In this document: piece by piece, positions 42,853 to 52,482 of the stretch
How positions within the stretch are numbered: position 1 is the stretch's first letter
Layout: each line of letters starts with the position of its first letter
Source of the DNA: an uncultured Pelagibacteraceae bacterium
GTDB taxonomy: Bacteria; Pseudomonadota; Alphaproteobacteria; Pelagibacterales; Pelagibacteraceae
Direction of reading: 5' to 3'
Assembly (NCBI GenBank): GCA_902595625.1
Contig: CACJQQ010000004.1
Span: forward strand, 1-64,000
DNA: 64,000 nt
Program-made: the position numbers and the translations under genes
The notes under the pieces: generated by a model
The model's database searches: none
What the model saw: only the letters and a program-made list of their open reading frames with translations
What the model was told of the DNA's origin: nothing

Positions 42853-43392
42853 TTAAACTTTTTCCACTGTAACGTTGTTATTAGTAAATACACATATGTC
42901 TGATGCAACTTTAATAGATTTCCTTGCTATATCTTCTGCACTCATATCAGTTTCAGCTAATACTTTTGCAGCTGCAAGTGCGTAATTACCACCTGATCCA
43001 ATTCCAATTATTCCATCTTCTGGTTCTAAAACATCTCCTGTTCCAGAAATTATAAAACTATGTTTTTTATCAGCTACAGCCATCAATGCCTCTAATCTTC
43101 TTAAAAATTTATCACTTCTCCAATCTTTTGCTAATTCAACTGCAGCTCTTTGTAAATTTCCTGCATGTTTTTCAAGTTTAGCTTCTAGCCTCTCAAAGAG
43201 CGTAAGAGCATCGGCTGTCGATCCTGCAAATCCTGCAATCACTCCTCTGCTCTCAATCTTTCTTACTTTTTTGGCTTTACTTTTAAGAACAGTGTTACCT
43301 AAACTAACCTGACCGTCTCCAGCAACAACAGTTTCGCCATTTTTTCTAAGCAGGACAATCGTTGTTCCATGCCACTTTTCAGCTGTATTCAT
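42853..43392 (-). CDS. hslV: ATP-dependent protease peptidase subunit HslV
   Basis: Proteasome-like threonine peptidase (179 aa) partnered by HslU. The N-terminus is [13 protein letters not shown], where cleavage before the first Thr would expose the catalytic nucleophile. [33 protein letters not shown] and [14 protein letters not shown] follow the family. It is divergent from hisB across a 102-bp gap that must carry both promoters; I could not pick a convincing heat-shock promoter by eye. Confidence 0.95.
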   Translation of the reverse strand: MNTAEKWHGTTIVLLRKNGETVVAGDGQVSLGNTVLKSKAKKVRKIESRGVIAGFAGSTADALTLFERLEAKLEKHAGNLQRAAVELAKDWRSDKFLRRLEALMAVADKKHSFIISGTGDVLEPEDGIIGIGSGGNYALAAAKVLAETDMSAEDIARKSIKVASDICVFTNNNVTVEKV

Positions 43393-43494
43393 GTTGTTAT
43401 ATGTGGAGATTAATTTGAGATCTTCAATAGTAAATCTGATTTATTGATAAAATGACCGATTATATATATATCAAAGATAAATCAGAGTTAATTT

Positions 43495-44085
43495 ATGGCT
43501 AGAAAAGCAAAAATTAGTAGAAAAACGAAAGAGACCAGTATTTCCGTTTCCGTAAATTTAGATGGTAAAGGTAAATATAAAATTAAAACTGGAATCGGTT
43601 TTCTTGACCATATGTTAGAGCAACTGTCTAAGCACTCTTTAATAGATATAGAGGTAAATGCTAAGGGCGATACTCATATTGATTTACATCACACTACAGA
43701 AGACACAGGTATTGCTATTGGTGAGGCTATAAAGAAAGCTGCTGGTAACCGAAAAGGTATTAGAAGATATGCTTCAACAATGATACCAATGGATGAAACT
43801 TTAAGCAGAGTTTCCATTGATGTATCTAATCGTCCATACTTAATTTGGAAAGTAAATTTAAAAGTAGAAAAATTAGGTGAGATGGATACAGAACTATTTA
43901 AAGAATGGTTCCAGGCTTTTTCACAATCTGCTGGGGTTACTTTACACGTGGAAAATATTTATGGTGAGAATAGTCACCACAAAATTGAGTCTTGTTACAA
44001 GGGTTTAGCTAGATCATTAAAAGATGCTCTAGAAGTTGATAAAAGAATTAAAAACTCAATACCTTCGACCAAAGGTTCTATTTAA
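43495..44085 (+). CDS. hisB: Imidazoleglycerol-phosphate dehydratase
   Basis: Sixth step of histidine synthesis (196 aa), monofunctional without the phosphatase domain. The metal-binding His-rich motifs are [30 protein letters not shown] and the late [19 protein letters not shown]. It heads the hisB-hisH-hisA-hisF-hisE run, with hisH starting 4 bases after its stop. Confidence 0.95.
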   Translation: MARKAKISRKTKETSISVSVNLDGKGKYKIKTGIGFLDHMLEQLSKHSLIDIEVNAKGDTHIDLHHTTEDTGIAIGEAIKKAAGNRKGIRRYASTMIPMDETLSRVSIDVSNRPYLIWKVNLKVEKLGEMDTELFKEWFQAFSQSAGVTLHVENIYGENSHHKIESCYKGLARSLKDALEVDKRIKNSIPSTKGSI

Positions 44086-44089
44086 TTTG

Positions 44090-44716
44090 ATGAACGTCAC
44101 AATTGTTGACTACCAATCGGGCAATATAAGCTCAGTGATTAATTCTTTTACAGAGGTTGCTAAAGGTAAAGTTAAACTAGAGGTTACATCAAATGTTAAA
44201 AAAATTAAATCGAGTGACAAGATTGTTTTACCAGGACAAGGTTCATTTAAAAGCTGTGTAGATTCTTTAAACAGTATAAATGGTTTAGTTGAAACGCTTA
44301 AAGAATTTGCAATAACAAACAAAAAACCATTATTAGGAATTTGCGTAGGCTTACAAATGTTTGCTGATATTGGATATGAAGAAGCAGAAACAAAAGGGTT
44401 AGGCTGGATTCCTGGTAAAGTTTCTAAAATAGATAATCAAAATGGAAAATTTAAACTCCCACATATTGGCTGGAACGAAATCGAAATTAAAAAAGAAAGT
44501 AAAATATTTAAAGACATTAAAAATAAATCTCATATGTATTTTGTTCATAGTTATGAATTTATTCCTGAAGATGAATCAGTAATTTCATCAACAACAGATT
44601 ATTCATCTAAGATTGTTTGTTCTGTTGAAAGAGATAATTTATTTGGAACGCAGTTTCATCCAGAGAAGAGTGATAAAATTGGTTTAAAAGTAATTGATAA
44701 CTTTTTAAAATTATAA
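44090..44716 (+). CDS. hisH: Imidazole glycerol phosphate synthase glutaminase subunit HisH
   Basis: Class I glutamine amidotransferase (208 aa) that feeds ammonia to HisF. It shows TIVDYQSGNISSV, LPGQGSF, the nucleophile Cys in LLGICVGLQMF, and the His-Glu pair in GTQFHPEKS. A frame extension to 44036 runs inside hisB; the ATG at 44090 gives the standard start. It overlaps hisA by one base. Confidence 0.94.
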   Translation: MNVTIVDYQSGNISSVINSFTEVAKGKVKLEVTSNVKKIKSSDKIVLPGQGSFKSCVDSLNSINGLVETLKEFAITNKKPLLGICVGLQMFADIGYEEAETKGLGWIPGKVSKIDNQNGKFKLPHIGWNEIEIKKESKIFKDIKNKSHMYFVHSYEFIPEDESVISSTTDYSSKIVCSVERDNLFGTQFHPEKSDKIGLKVIDNFLKL

Positions 44717-45441
44717 TGAAAATATTCCCTGCTATAGATATTAAAGATAAAAAATGTGTAAGATTAATCAAAGGAGACTTTGAAAATAAAACTGAATATA
44801 AAACTTCACCAATTGATCAAGCAGGCAAATACAAAGAACATGGGTTTAAAAATTTACACATTGTTGATCTAGATGGTGCATTAACTGGAAAGACCGTTAA
44901 TTTAGATATTATTAAAGAAATAGTAAATAAATACGATTTAAAAATTGAAATAGGTGGTGGTGTTAGATCTCTTGATAGTATTAAACAATATATTGATGTA
45001 GGTGTTGAGAAGGTAATTTTAGGAAGCGGTGCCATCAAAAAAAAAGAATTTTTAAAAGAGGCCTGTAAAAAATTTAAAAGTCAAATAGCTTTAGGATTAG
45101 ACGCAAAGGATGGAAATCTTTCTGTATCTGGCTGGAAAGAAAATTTAAATATTAAAACCATAGATTTTCTTAAAGAAGTCAATAGTTATGGAGTGAGCAG
45201 AATTATTTATACAGATATAAATAGAGATGGAATGAAGAATAGCCCCAACTTTGATGAAACAGTAAAAATTGCAGAGCTTTCTAATTGTCCTGTTGTGATT
45301 TCAGGAGGTGTTTCTTCAATAAATGATATTAAGAAAGCTAAGGAATTAAATAATAAAAAAATTGAAGGGGTTATTGTTGGTAAAGCTATTTATGATGGTG
45401 ATATTAAACTTGATGAATTATCGAGGGAGATTAGTGCTTAA
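44716..45441 (+). CDS. hisA: ProFAR isomerase HisA
   Basis: Amadori isomerase of histidine synthesis, a TIM barrel of 241 aa. The starting [20 protein letters not shown] carries the catalytic Asp. [35 protein letters not shown] with the second catalytic Asp and [12 protein letters not shown] complete the half-barrel repeats. hisF begins inside its last codons. Confidence 0.95.
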   Translation: MKIFPAIDIKDKKCVRLIKGDFENKTEYKTSPIDQAGKYKEHGFKNLHIVDLDGALTGKTVNLDIIKEIVNKYDLKIEIGGGVRSLDSIKQYIDVGVEKVILGSGAIKKKEFLKEACKKFKSQIALGLDAKDGNLSVSGWKENLNIKTIDFLKEVNSYGVSRIIYTDINRDGMKNSPNFDETVKIAELSNCPVVISGGVSSINDIKKAKELNNKKIEGVIVGKAIYDGDIKLDELSREISA

Positions 45442-46192
45442 AAATAGAATTATACCTTGTTTAGATGTTAAGAATGGAAGAGTAGTTAAAGGCATTAACT
45501 TTGTTGAATTAAAAGATGCTGGAGATCCAGTTGAACAAGCTAAGATTTACAGTGACGGTGGAGCTGATGAGATTTGTTTTTTAGATATTACAGCATCGAA
45601 TGAAAATAGAGAGACAATTATTGATATTGTAAGAAAAACTGCAAAAGAATGTTTCGTTCCTTTAACTGTCGGTGGAGGTGTTAGAACTATTCAAAATATA
45701 ACTGATTTATTATTAGCTGGTGCAGATAAAGTTTCTATTAATACAGCAGCAGTTAAAGACGTTAGTTTTGTTAAAGAAGCGTCTAAAAAATTTGGTTCTC
45801 AATGTATTGTTGTAGCTATCGATGCTAAAAAAGTTTCAGATAATAAATGGGAAGTTTTTACTCACGGTGGAAGAAATAAAACAGGTATTGATGCTGTAGA
45901 ATTTGCTAAACAAGTAGAAATAAATGGAGCAGGAGAAATCCTATTAACTTCTATGGATAGAGATGGAACAAAGTCTGGTTATGACGTTGAATTATTAAAA
46001 GTAATTACAGATAGAACTAATATTCCCGTTATTGCATCAGGTGGTGTTGGAACTTTAGATCATCTCTACGATGGTATAGTGAAAGGTGGAGCAAGTGCGG
46101 TTCTAGCAGCTTCTATTTTCCATTATGGCGAATATGAAATTAAAGAGGCTAAAGAATATTTGAATTCTAAGAATGTATCGGTAAGATTATAA
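45434..46192 (+). CDS. hisF: Imidazole glycerol phosphate synthase cyclase subunit HisF
   Basis: Cyclase partner of HisH, a TIM barrel of 252 aa. It begins [21 protein letters not shown] with the catalytic Asp. [44 protein letters not shown] with the second Asp and [13 protein letters not shown] follow. The start is a GTG at 45434, 8 bases inside hisA. A GAGGGAGA Shine-Dalgarno (45423-45430) just upstream supports this against the frame's earlier ATG at 45362. Confidence 0.95.
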   Translation: MLKNRIIPCLDVKNGRVVKGINFVELKDAGDPVEQAKIYSDGGADEICFLDITASNENRETIIDIVRKTAKECFVPLTVGGGVRTIQNITDLLLAGADKVSINTAAVKDVSFVKEASKKFGSQCIVVAIDAKKVSDNKWEVFTHGGRNKTGIDAVEFAKQVEINGAGEILLTSMDRDGTKSGYDVELLKVITDRTNIPVIASGGVGTLDHLYDGIVKGGASAVLAASIFHYGEYEIKEAKEYLNSKNVSVRL

Positions 46193-46193
46193 A

Positions 46194-46466
46194 ATGTTTA
46201 AAAACCTAGAACAGTTAATGCAAACCATCAGAGAGAGAAAAAATTCTTCTCCTGATAAATCCTATACGAATAAACTTCTCAACGATAAAAGCTTAAGTGT
46301 TGCAAAAGTTAAAGAGGAAATAGGAGAATTAATCGAGGCTGTTGAACAAAACTCTAATAAAATACACGAGGCAGCAGATGTAATTTACCATTTGATGGTT
46401 TATCTTGAGGCCAATAATATCAAGATTGAAGATGTTATGAGTGAACTAAAAAAAAGACAAAAATGA
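46194..46466 (+). CDS. hisE: Phosphoribosyl-ATP pyrophosphatase HisE
   Basis: Second step of histidine synthesis (90 aa), an all-alpha NTP pyrophosphohydrolase. Landmarks are LEQLMQTIRERKNSSPDKSYTNKLL, the metal-binding KVKEEIGELIEAVEQ and HEAADVIYHLMVYLE. It is the stand-alone form; hisI is not adjacent. It lies 1 base after hisF and overlaps the HIT gene by 4 bp. Confidence 0.93.
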   Translation: MFKNLEQLMQTIRERKNSSPDKSYTNKLLNDKSLSVAKVKEEIGELIEAVEQNSNKIHEAADVIYHLMVYLEANNIKIEDVMSELKKRQK

Positions 46467-46819
46467 ATTACGATAAAAATAATATATTCGCAAAAATTCT
46501 TAGAGGAGAAATTCCTTGCAAGAAAGTTTATGAAAACGATCATGTTTTAGCTTTTCATGACATTAATCCTCAAAAGAAAGTGCACGTATTAGTAATACCA
46601 AAAGGTGAATATGTTGATCTGGATGATTTCAATAATAAAGCCTCTGAAAAAGAGATTGTTGAATTAAATAAAGCGGTCACACACGTAGCAAACTTAATGG
46701 GCTCAAAAGATAAAGGTTATAGAGCTCTTACAAATATTGGTAGTGACGGAGGACAAGAAGTTCCTCATCTTCATTTTCATATTTTTGCGGGTGAAAAGGT
46801 AGGAAAGATGGTGAGTTAA
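46463..46819 (+). CDS. HIT family nucleotide-binding protein (HinT-like)
   Basis: Histidine-triad hydrolase (118 aa), probably acting on purine nucleoside phosphoramidates. It starts NIFAKILRGEIPCKKVYENDHVLAFHDINP and has the triad PHLHFHIFAGEK near the C-terminus. Such a gene commonly trails hisE in alphaproteobacteria. The overlap with hisE is 4 bp and with the next gene 1 bp, so it probably belongs to the his transcript. Confidence 0.92.
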   Translation: MNYDKNNIFAKILRGEIPCKKVYENDHVLAFHDINPQKKVHVLVIPKGEYVDLDDFNNKASEKEIVELNKAVTHVANLMGSKDKGYRALTNIGSDGGQEVPHLHFHIFAGEKVGKMVS

Positions 46820-47325
46820 TGGTTTCAAGAATAAAAAGATATTTTTTAGAGATAAAAGATTTTTCAAATACTATTGATCTTAATCTCCCTGAAAATTATA
46901 GAATTATTTTAGATGGAAAAAATGATTTTCAACTAAACAAATTTTTTTACAAACAAATAGGTCTAGATCATTATTGGAGAGATAGACTTCTTTGGTCTGA
47001 TAAAGAATGGATCAAGTACGTAACAAACAAAAATTTAGAAACTCACGTATTAAAAAAAGGAAAAGATCTTGTTGGTTATTATGAGCAAGAATATCATCCA
47101 GGCTCTAATGAAGTAGAATTAATAAACATGGGAGTATTAAAAGAATTTAGAGGCCTAAAACTAGGAGCAACTCTTGTTAATCACGCTATTGCAAGCGCAT
47201 CTAGAAAGAATCCAGTTAGAATGTGGGTCCACACTTGCAGCTTAGATCACAAACATGCTTTGCAAAATTATAAATCAAAAGGTTTTGAAGTTTTTAAAGA
47301 AGAAGAAATCGATTTTGTAGCTTAA
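46819..47325 (+). CDS. GNAT family N-acetyltransferase
   Basis: A 168-aa acetyltransferase-fold protein. The acetyl-CoA-binding segment is visible as INMGVLKEFRGLKLGATLVNHAI (R-x-x-x-x-G/A pattern) and a late VHTCSLDHKHALQNYKSKGFEVF. The N-terminal half contains an unusual DHYWRDRLLWSDKEW block of the kind seen in a conserved alphaproteobacterial subgroup. The substrate is unknown. It is the last gene of the his run and overlaps convergent lolA by 4 bp. Confidence 0.85.
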   Translation: MVSRIKRYFLEIKDFSNTIDLNLPENYRIILDGKNDFQLNKFFYKQIGLDHYWRDRLLWSDKEWIKYVTNKNLETHVLKKGKDLVGYYEQEYHPGSNEVELINMGVLKEFRGLKLGATLVNHAIASASRKNPVRMWVHTCSLDHKHALQNYKSKGFEVFKEEEIDFVA

Positions 47326-47882
47326 TTCATCTCAGGAATTTTAAAAGTTCCTTTTTTGAAAACTTCATTTTTAGCTACTATATTTAAAGAGAAATTTATA
47401 TTGTTGTTATACTGGTCAATTATTTGCCAACCTTTTAAGTCTAATGTTTTCTTGTCGAAGAAAACTGTTATCTCGTTTTCATTTAAATAATTCAACTTTA
47501 TATTTTGATCAGATAATTCTAACTTTCCAGATTTTACAATTTCTAAAAGTTTATCTTTATTTAAAATATTAAGAAACGGAGATTTCGAAATAGGATAATA
47601 GTAAGTTTTGTTATATCTTTTTTGTGTTATCGCTAATTTTTTTTTATTAATTATTAACTCTTTTTTCTTGTCATCAAAATAATCACATTTTAATTTCCCA
47701 GGAAACTCTAAAAGACAACTTCCCTTCTCAGTTTTGTTATTGACCATTTGATCAAAGGTAAATTCTAAAGAATTTAAATTATTTAATTGTGCAACTATTT
47801 GATCTTTCTCATTAGCTGAAAGATTTGTTGAAACTAAAATAAAGAATATAAATATTTTAAAGAACTTCACGTTTACCAACAT
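47322..47882 (-). CDS. lolA: Outer-membrane lipoprotein carrier LolA-like protein
   Basis: Periplasmic carrier shuttling lipoproteins from LolCDE to the outer membrane (186 aa). A signal peptide ends near NLSA. It is followed by the weakly conserved DQIVAQLNNLNSLEFTFDQMV, FPGKLKCDYFDDKKKELIINKKKLAI and a late LKGWQIIDQYNN block typical of LolA. The start is placed at the ATG 47882, inside the ftsK 3' end (26-bp overlap). The ftsK-lolA order is common in alphaproteobacteria and supports the call. Confidence 0.85.
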   Translation of the reverse strand: MLVNVKFFKIFIFFILVSTNLSANEKDQIVAQLNNLNSLEFTFDQMVNNKTEKGSCLLEFPGKLKCDYFDDKKKELIINKKKLAITQKRYNKTYYYPISKSPFLNILNKDKLLEIVKSGKLELSDQNIKLNYLNENEITVFFDKKTLDLKGWQIIDQYNNNINFSLNIVAKNEVFKKGTFKIPEMN

Positions 47883-49953
47883 GATTTGCTTTACTGACAA
47901 TACCTTTTTCTTCCATCATATCAATAATTCTTGCTGCTCTATTATAGCCGATTTGTAATTTTCTTTGTAAGAAACTTGTCGAAGCTTTACCTTCTGATTT
48001 AATAATATCAACCGCTTGTGAGTATAGCTCGTCTTCATCTCCGTCTCCTTCTGCTGAAGAAGTAGTTTCATTACTTGTATGGGTAGTTATCTCATCCATA
48101 TAATCTGGCTCACCTTGTGCTCTGATAGAGTTTACAATTTTTTCTATCTCATTTTCTGAAACAAACGGACCGTGAATTCTAACAATTCTATTGGCAGATG
48201 ACATGAATAACATATCACCTTTACCTAATAATTGTTCTGCGCCCTGCTCCCCTAATATTGTTCTGCTATCTATTTTAGAACTCACTTGGAAAGAAACTCT
48301 CGTTGGAAAGTTTGCTTTAATTGTACCAGTAATAACATCAACACTTGGCCTTTGCGTAGCCATAATTATATGTATTCCTGCAGCTCTTGCCATCTGTGAT
48401 AATTTTTGAATGTAATTTTCGATTTCTTTTCCAGCAACAAGCATTAGATCAGACATTTCATCAACCACTACAACGATGTAAGGCATTTTTAATTTGTGTT
48501 TGGCATTGTATCCATCGATGTTTCTTACTCCAACTTTGCTCATTAGTTTGTATCTGCTATTCATTTCTTTTACTGTCCAAGCCAAAGCAGATGTTGCTTT
48601 CTTTGCATCCGTAATTACTGGAGTTAATAAATGAGGAATGCCTTCGTAAGTTGATAATTCTAACATCTTAGGATCAATTAAAATAAATTTACAAAGATCA
48701 GGATTTAATTTGTAAAGTAATGAAACAATAATCGTATTAATACAAACCGACTTACCTGAACCTGTAGTCCCAGCAATTAATAAGTGAGGCATAGATGTAA
48801 GATCTCCAACGATAGGCATACCAGATATACTTTTTCCTAGTGCAATAGGTAATTTTACATCTTTCTTCTGAAACTTTTCATAAGAGATAATTTCGCGTAG
48901 CGATACACTTTCTCTTGTCTCGTTTGGTATCTCGATACCTACTGTATTTTTGCCAGGAATTACCGAAACTCTTGCTGATGTTGAGCTAGTATTACGCGCT
49001 AAATCCTCAGATAAATTTATTATCTTGGAAACTTTTACACCTGGTGCAGGTTCAAATTCGTATAAACTAACAACAGGACCATTATTGATAGCTTTAATTT
49101 TTCCATCAATACCAAAATCTAAAAGAATTTTTTCCATAAACTCACCATCAGGACGATTTTTATTTAATTCTGATGCACTATGTTTTGTGGAGCTTTTGTC
49201 TAAATAATCTATAGCGGGCAGTTTATATTTTGATCTTAAGCTATTTGCCGGTTTTTCTGATTTTGTTAAGTCGCCAAAAGAAAATGATTGTTGCGGTCTT
49301 TCAATGATTTCACTTTTTTCCTCGATTGGGTCTGCTTCTAAATTTACATCAGGAATAGTATTTTCTTTTCTTCTAAAAAGTGAAGCAATTAAAGAAAAGA
49401 TCCCAGTAATTATTTTCTTTATATTTAGATCTGCTGAAAATATAAAAAAGATTAAAGTAAGCAATAACAAACCGTAGGCCGAGTAAGTGTTATCAATATA
49501 AGGAAACCATGTGCTTAAAAACTCATAACCAATCTTTCCAACAAAACCTGAGTTACCATTATCGATAAGCCAGAACGAGTTATTAAAGGTAATATAAATA
49601 AAGATAGTACCTAAGACCAAATATGAAACCACTAGAAATAATTTTAAAACTATTCTTTTGATTTCTTTTTGTATGATTAAATTAATTCCCCAAAATAAAA
49701 AGTTAGCTAAAATTAAAAATGAAACGAGGCCAAAACTCTGTAAGAGAAAATCAGCAATACTACTGCCATAGATGCCGAAGAAATTTTTGATTTCAAATTC
49801 CCTATCACCATAGACAAATGAGGGATCTTCAGGTGAATATGTCGTAAAAGCTATTGCTAGACCGATACTCGTTGAAATTAAGATTAATCCTATAAATTCA
49901 AAGGTTCGTTTTTTTAAAAAATTTGTTACACTATTTAAAAAGTTTGTATTCAT
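47857..49953 (-). CDS. ftsK: DNA translocase FtsK
   Basis: Septum-associated ATPase pumping chromosome termini during division (698 aa, on the short side because the linker is brief). The N-terminus has four membrane helices (residues about 18-180). The motor has Walker A AGTTGSGKSVCINTI, Walker B IVVVVDEMSDLM and the MATQRPSVDVITGTIKANFPTRVSF stretch. The C-terminal winged-helix gamma domain (FLQRKLQIGYNRAARIIDMM) would read KOPS. It is divergent from the Ubi-type gene across a 56-bp gap. Confidence 0.96.
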   Translation of the reverse strand: MNTNFLNSVTNFLKKRTFEFIGLILISTSIGLAIAFTTYSPEDPSFVYGDREFEIKNFFGIYGSSIADFLLQSFGLVSFLILANFLFWGINLIIQKEIKRIVLKLFLVVSYLVLGTIFIYITFNNSFWLIDNGNSGFVGKIGYEFLSTWFPYIDNTYSAYGLLLLTLIFFIFSADLNIKKIITGIFSLIASLFRRKENTIPDVNLEADPIEEKSEIIERPQQSFSFGDLTKSEKPANSLRSKYKLPAIDYLDKSSTKHSASELNKNRPDGEFMEKILLDFGIDGKIKAINNGPVVSLYEFEPAPGVKVSKIINLSEDLARNTSSTSARVSVIPGKNTVGIEIPNETRESVSLREIISYEKFQKKDVKLPIALGKSISGMPIVGDLTSMPHLLIAGTTGSGKSVCINTIIVSLLYKLNPDLCKFILIDPKMLELSTYEGIPHLLTPVITDAKKATSALAWTVKEMNSRYKLMSKVGVRNIDGYNAKHKLKMPYIVVVVDEMSDLMLVAGKEIENYIQKLSQMARAAGIHIIMATQRPSVDVITGTIKANFPTRVSFQVSSKIDSRTILGEQGAEQLLGKGDMLFMSSANRIVRIHGPFVSENEIEKIVNSIRAQGEPDYMDEITTHTSNETTSSAEGDGDEDELYSQAVDIIKSEGKASTSFLQRKLQIGYNRAARIIDMMEEKGIVSKANHVGKREVL

Positions 49954-50009
49954 ATCGAATCGTTTTACGTACTTTTTACCATTTTTATGAAACTGAGAAA
50001 AATTTTAAT

Positions 50010-51107
50010 ATGAAAAAACAGAAAATTTGCATAGTTGGAGACGGTCTTTCAGGCTTAATGACTGTTTTAGCATTAAACAAATTAGAAGGCTTAGAAGTCC
50101 ACTTAATATCTAGAAAAAACAAGCATTCTAAAGATAGACGAACAACAGCTATATCTACTTCAAATTATGAGTTTCTCAATAAAGTCATAGGCAAACTCGA
50201 CAAAAAATTATTTTGGCCTTCCAAAACGATTGATCTTTTCTACGAAACAAAAGATAAAAATATGAATTTCTTAACCTTTAATGAAGATAGTAAAAATCTT
50301 ATGTACATTTTTGAGAATGACAAAATTAAAAAAATTTTAATTCAAGAAATTAAAAAGAAAAAAATAAAAACTTTTCAAAAAAATATTAATGAATTAAAAG
50401 ATCTAGATGGTTATGACATAAAAATATTATGTTTAGGAAGATCTTCAAAAATTTATCAAAGTATAGTTGATAAAAGATCGTTAAATAAAGATTATAAAGA
50501 AATCGCTATTACAGGTTACGTTAAACACGATCTGAAGAATTTGAATACTGCTCAATATTTTTTAAAAGATGGTCCACTAGCAATACTCCCTTTTTCAAAA
50601 AATAATTTCTCTTTCGTGTGGAGTGTAGATATAAAGTTTCCAAAAAAAGATATTAATTCAGTTATTAAATCAAAAATTTGTGAAGTTTTAAAAACAAATA
50701 AAATACAGATTTCAAATCAGCAATCATATCCATTGATGCTCAATTTAAAACGATCTTATTATAAAAACGATATTCTTATCTTAGGTGAAGGACTGCATAC
50801 AGTTCATCCTATAGCAGGCCAAGGTTTCAATCTTGTATTAAGAGATATAAATAAACTACAAGAGATACTTAAATATTATACTAAGTTAGGTATGTCTTTA
50901 AAAAGCACTCCTGCCCTTGAAGATTTTACCAATAACAGAAAATCTGAAAATATTATTACTGGTATAGGAATTGATCTTACCCATAATTTTTTCAAGCAAA
51001 ATAAATTATTAGATCCATTTAAAGAAACAATCTTAAAAAATATCTCAAAAAATAATACTTTTAAAAAAATAAGCAAATTCATTTCTAATCAAGGTTTATC
51101 AATTTAA
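50010..51107 (+). CDS. UbiH/UbiF-type FAD-dependent monooxygenase
   Basis: Ring hydroxylase of ubiquinone biosynthesis (365 aa). The N-terminal dinucleotide fold is KICIVGDGLSGLMTVLAL. The second FAD motif is seen as ILILGEGLHTVHPIAGQGFNLVLRDI (GDAAH-like, here GEGLH). The position of the hydroxylation (C5, C6 or C1 of the ring) cannot be decided. The frame extends upstream into the ftsK start region, but the ATG at 50010 gives the proper N-terminus. The GDAAH variant is notable. Confidence 0.85.
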   Translation: MKKQKICIVGDGLSGLMTVLALNKLEGLEVHLISRKNKHSKDRRTTAISTSNYEFLNKVIGKLDKKLFWPSKTIDLFYETKDKNMNFLTFNEDSKNLMYIFENDKIKKILIQEIKKKKIKTFQKNINELKDLDGYDIKILCLGRSSKIYQSIVDKRSLNKDYKEIAITGYVKHDLKNLNTAQYFLKDGPLAILPFSKNNFSFVWSVDIKFPKKDINSVIKSKICEVLKTNKIQISNQQSYPLMLNLKRSYYKNDILILGEGLHTVHPIAGQGFNLVLRDINKLQEILKYYTKLGMSLKSTPALEDFTNNRKSENIITGIGIDLTHNFFKQNKLLDPFKETILKNISKNNTFKKISKFISNQGLSI

Positions 51108-51111
51108 TTTA

Positions 51112-52440
51112 ATGAGCATTTACGCACTTTCATCAGGCAGAGGTCCGTCAGGAATAGCTATCGTTAGAGTCTCAGGAAAAGACACTCTTAAAATTTGCAA
51201 GAACTTAACAAAATTAAAAAAAATCAAATTTAATGAAGTAAATTATTGCCAATTCTATGATCCAAAAACCGATAATATAATAGACCCAGAAGCTCTATTA
51301 TTGTGGTTTCCCGGGCCTAATAGTTACACAGGCGATGATTTAGCTGAGTTTCAGGTTCATGGAAGTAATGCTGTTATTAATGCCTTATTAAAAGCACTAT
51401 CAGAACAAGATAATTGTAGATTAGCCGAACCTGGTGAATTTACAAAGATAGCTTTTCAAAATGACAAAATTGATCTCTTAAAAGCTGAAAGTATAGGTGA
51501 TTTAATTCATGCAGAAACAGAGCTTCAAAGAGATCAAGCTGTTAAATTAGTTCAAGGAAATGCTTCAAATTATTATAATGATTTGAGAGAAAAATTAATA
51601 AAATCTCTATCTTATATCGAAGCTAAAATAGATTTTGCTGAGGATGATTTACCAGAAAAAGTTTTAAAAGAAGTACAAAACTCTATTAAAGAAATTCATG
51701 GAGATATTCATAAAATAATCGAAGACAATAAAATTGGAGAAAAAATTAGAGATGGCTTTAGAGTTTCTATAACAGGTGAAGTGAATGCAGGTAAATCTTC
51801 CCTTTTAAATTTGATAGCAAAAAGAGATGTCGCTATAGTTTCAGATGAAGCAGGAACTACAAGAGATGTAATCGAGACATATTTAAATATTGATGGTTAT
51901 CCAGTAATTTTAGCTGACACTGCCGGTATTAGAGATGCGAAAAATGAAGTTGAAAAAAAAGGTATATCTTTAGCTTTAGGAAAATCAAAAGAAGCAGACC
52001 TAAATATCATTGTTATAGATAATTCTTCAAAAAGCATAAACAATGAAATAAAAAAAATGATCAATAAAGATACGATAGTTTTACTTAATAAGTCAGATGT
52101 ACAAAATAAGCAAAATCATAAATTTGATGCAGATACGGTGTTAGCATCAGTTAAAGAAAATAAAAACATCGACAATTTGATTAAAAAGATAAAAGAAAAA
52201 TTAAGCAAAAAATTCACGTCTAATAATGTTACTCTAATCACGAGAGAAAGGCACAGAATTAAACTTAATCAATGTTTAAAAGAAATAGATAACTTTCTTA
52301 AAAAAGATCAAAATAAAGATTTAGAATTAGCTGCAGAAGATCTAAGAATGGCTACAAGGCATCTTGGAAGTATTGTCGGTAAGGTTGATGTCGAGGAAAT
52401 CCTTGGATCTATATTTAAAGATTTTTGTATAGGTAAATAA
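51112..52440 (+). CDS. mnmE: tRNA modification GTPase MnmE
   Basis: GTPase that with MnmG installs cmnm5/nm5 at U34 of wobble tRNAs (442 aa). The N-terminal folate-binding part is IYALSSGRGPSGIAIVRVSG. The G1 motif is TGEVNAGKSSLLN near residue 223, then DEAGTTRDVIE, DTAGIR, the NKSD motif, and the C-terminal zinc-free FCIGK with its Cys. It is 4 bases after the Ubi-type gene and is followed by mnmG. Confidence 0.96.
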   Translation: MSIYALSSGRGPSGIAIVRVSGKDTLKICKNLTKLKKIKFNEVNYCQFYDPKTDNIIDPEALLLWFPGPNSYTGDDLAEFQVHGSNAVINALLKALSEQDNCRLAEPGEFTKIAFQNDKIDLLKAESIGDLIHAETELQRDQAVKLVQGNASNYYNDLREKLIKSLSYIEAKIDFAEDDLPEKVLKEVQNSIKEIHGDIHKIIEDNKIGEKIRDGFRVSITGEVNAGKSSLLNLIAKRDVAIVSDEAGTTRDVIETYLNIDGYPVILADTAGIRDAKNEVEKKGISLALGKSKEADLNIIVIDNSSKSINNEIKKMINKDTIVLLNKSDVQNKQNHKFDADTVLASVKENKNIDNLIKKIKEKLSKKFTSNNVTLITRERHRIKLNQCLKEIDNFLKKDQNKDLELAAEDLRMATRHLGSIVGKVDVEEILGSIFKDFCIGK

Positions 52441-52482
52441 AATACCTCTTGTATTCCTAATATACCGCGTTACATTCATCTT

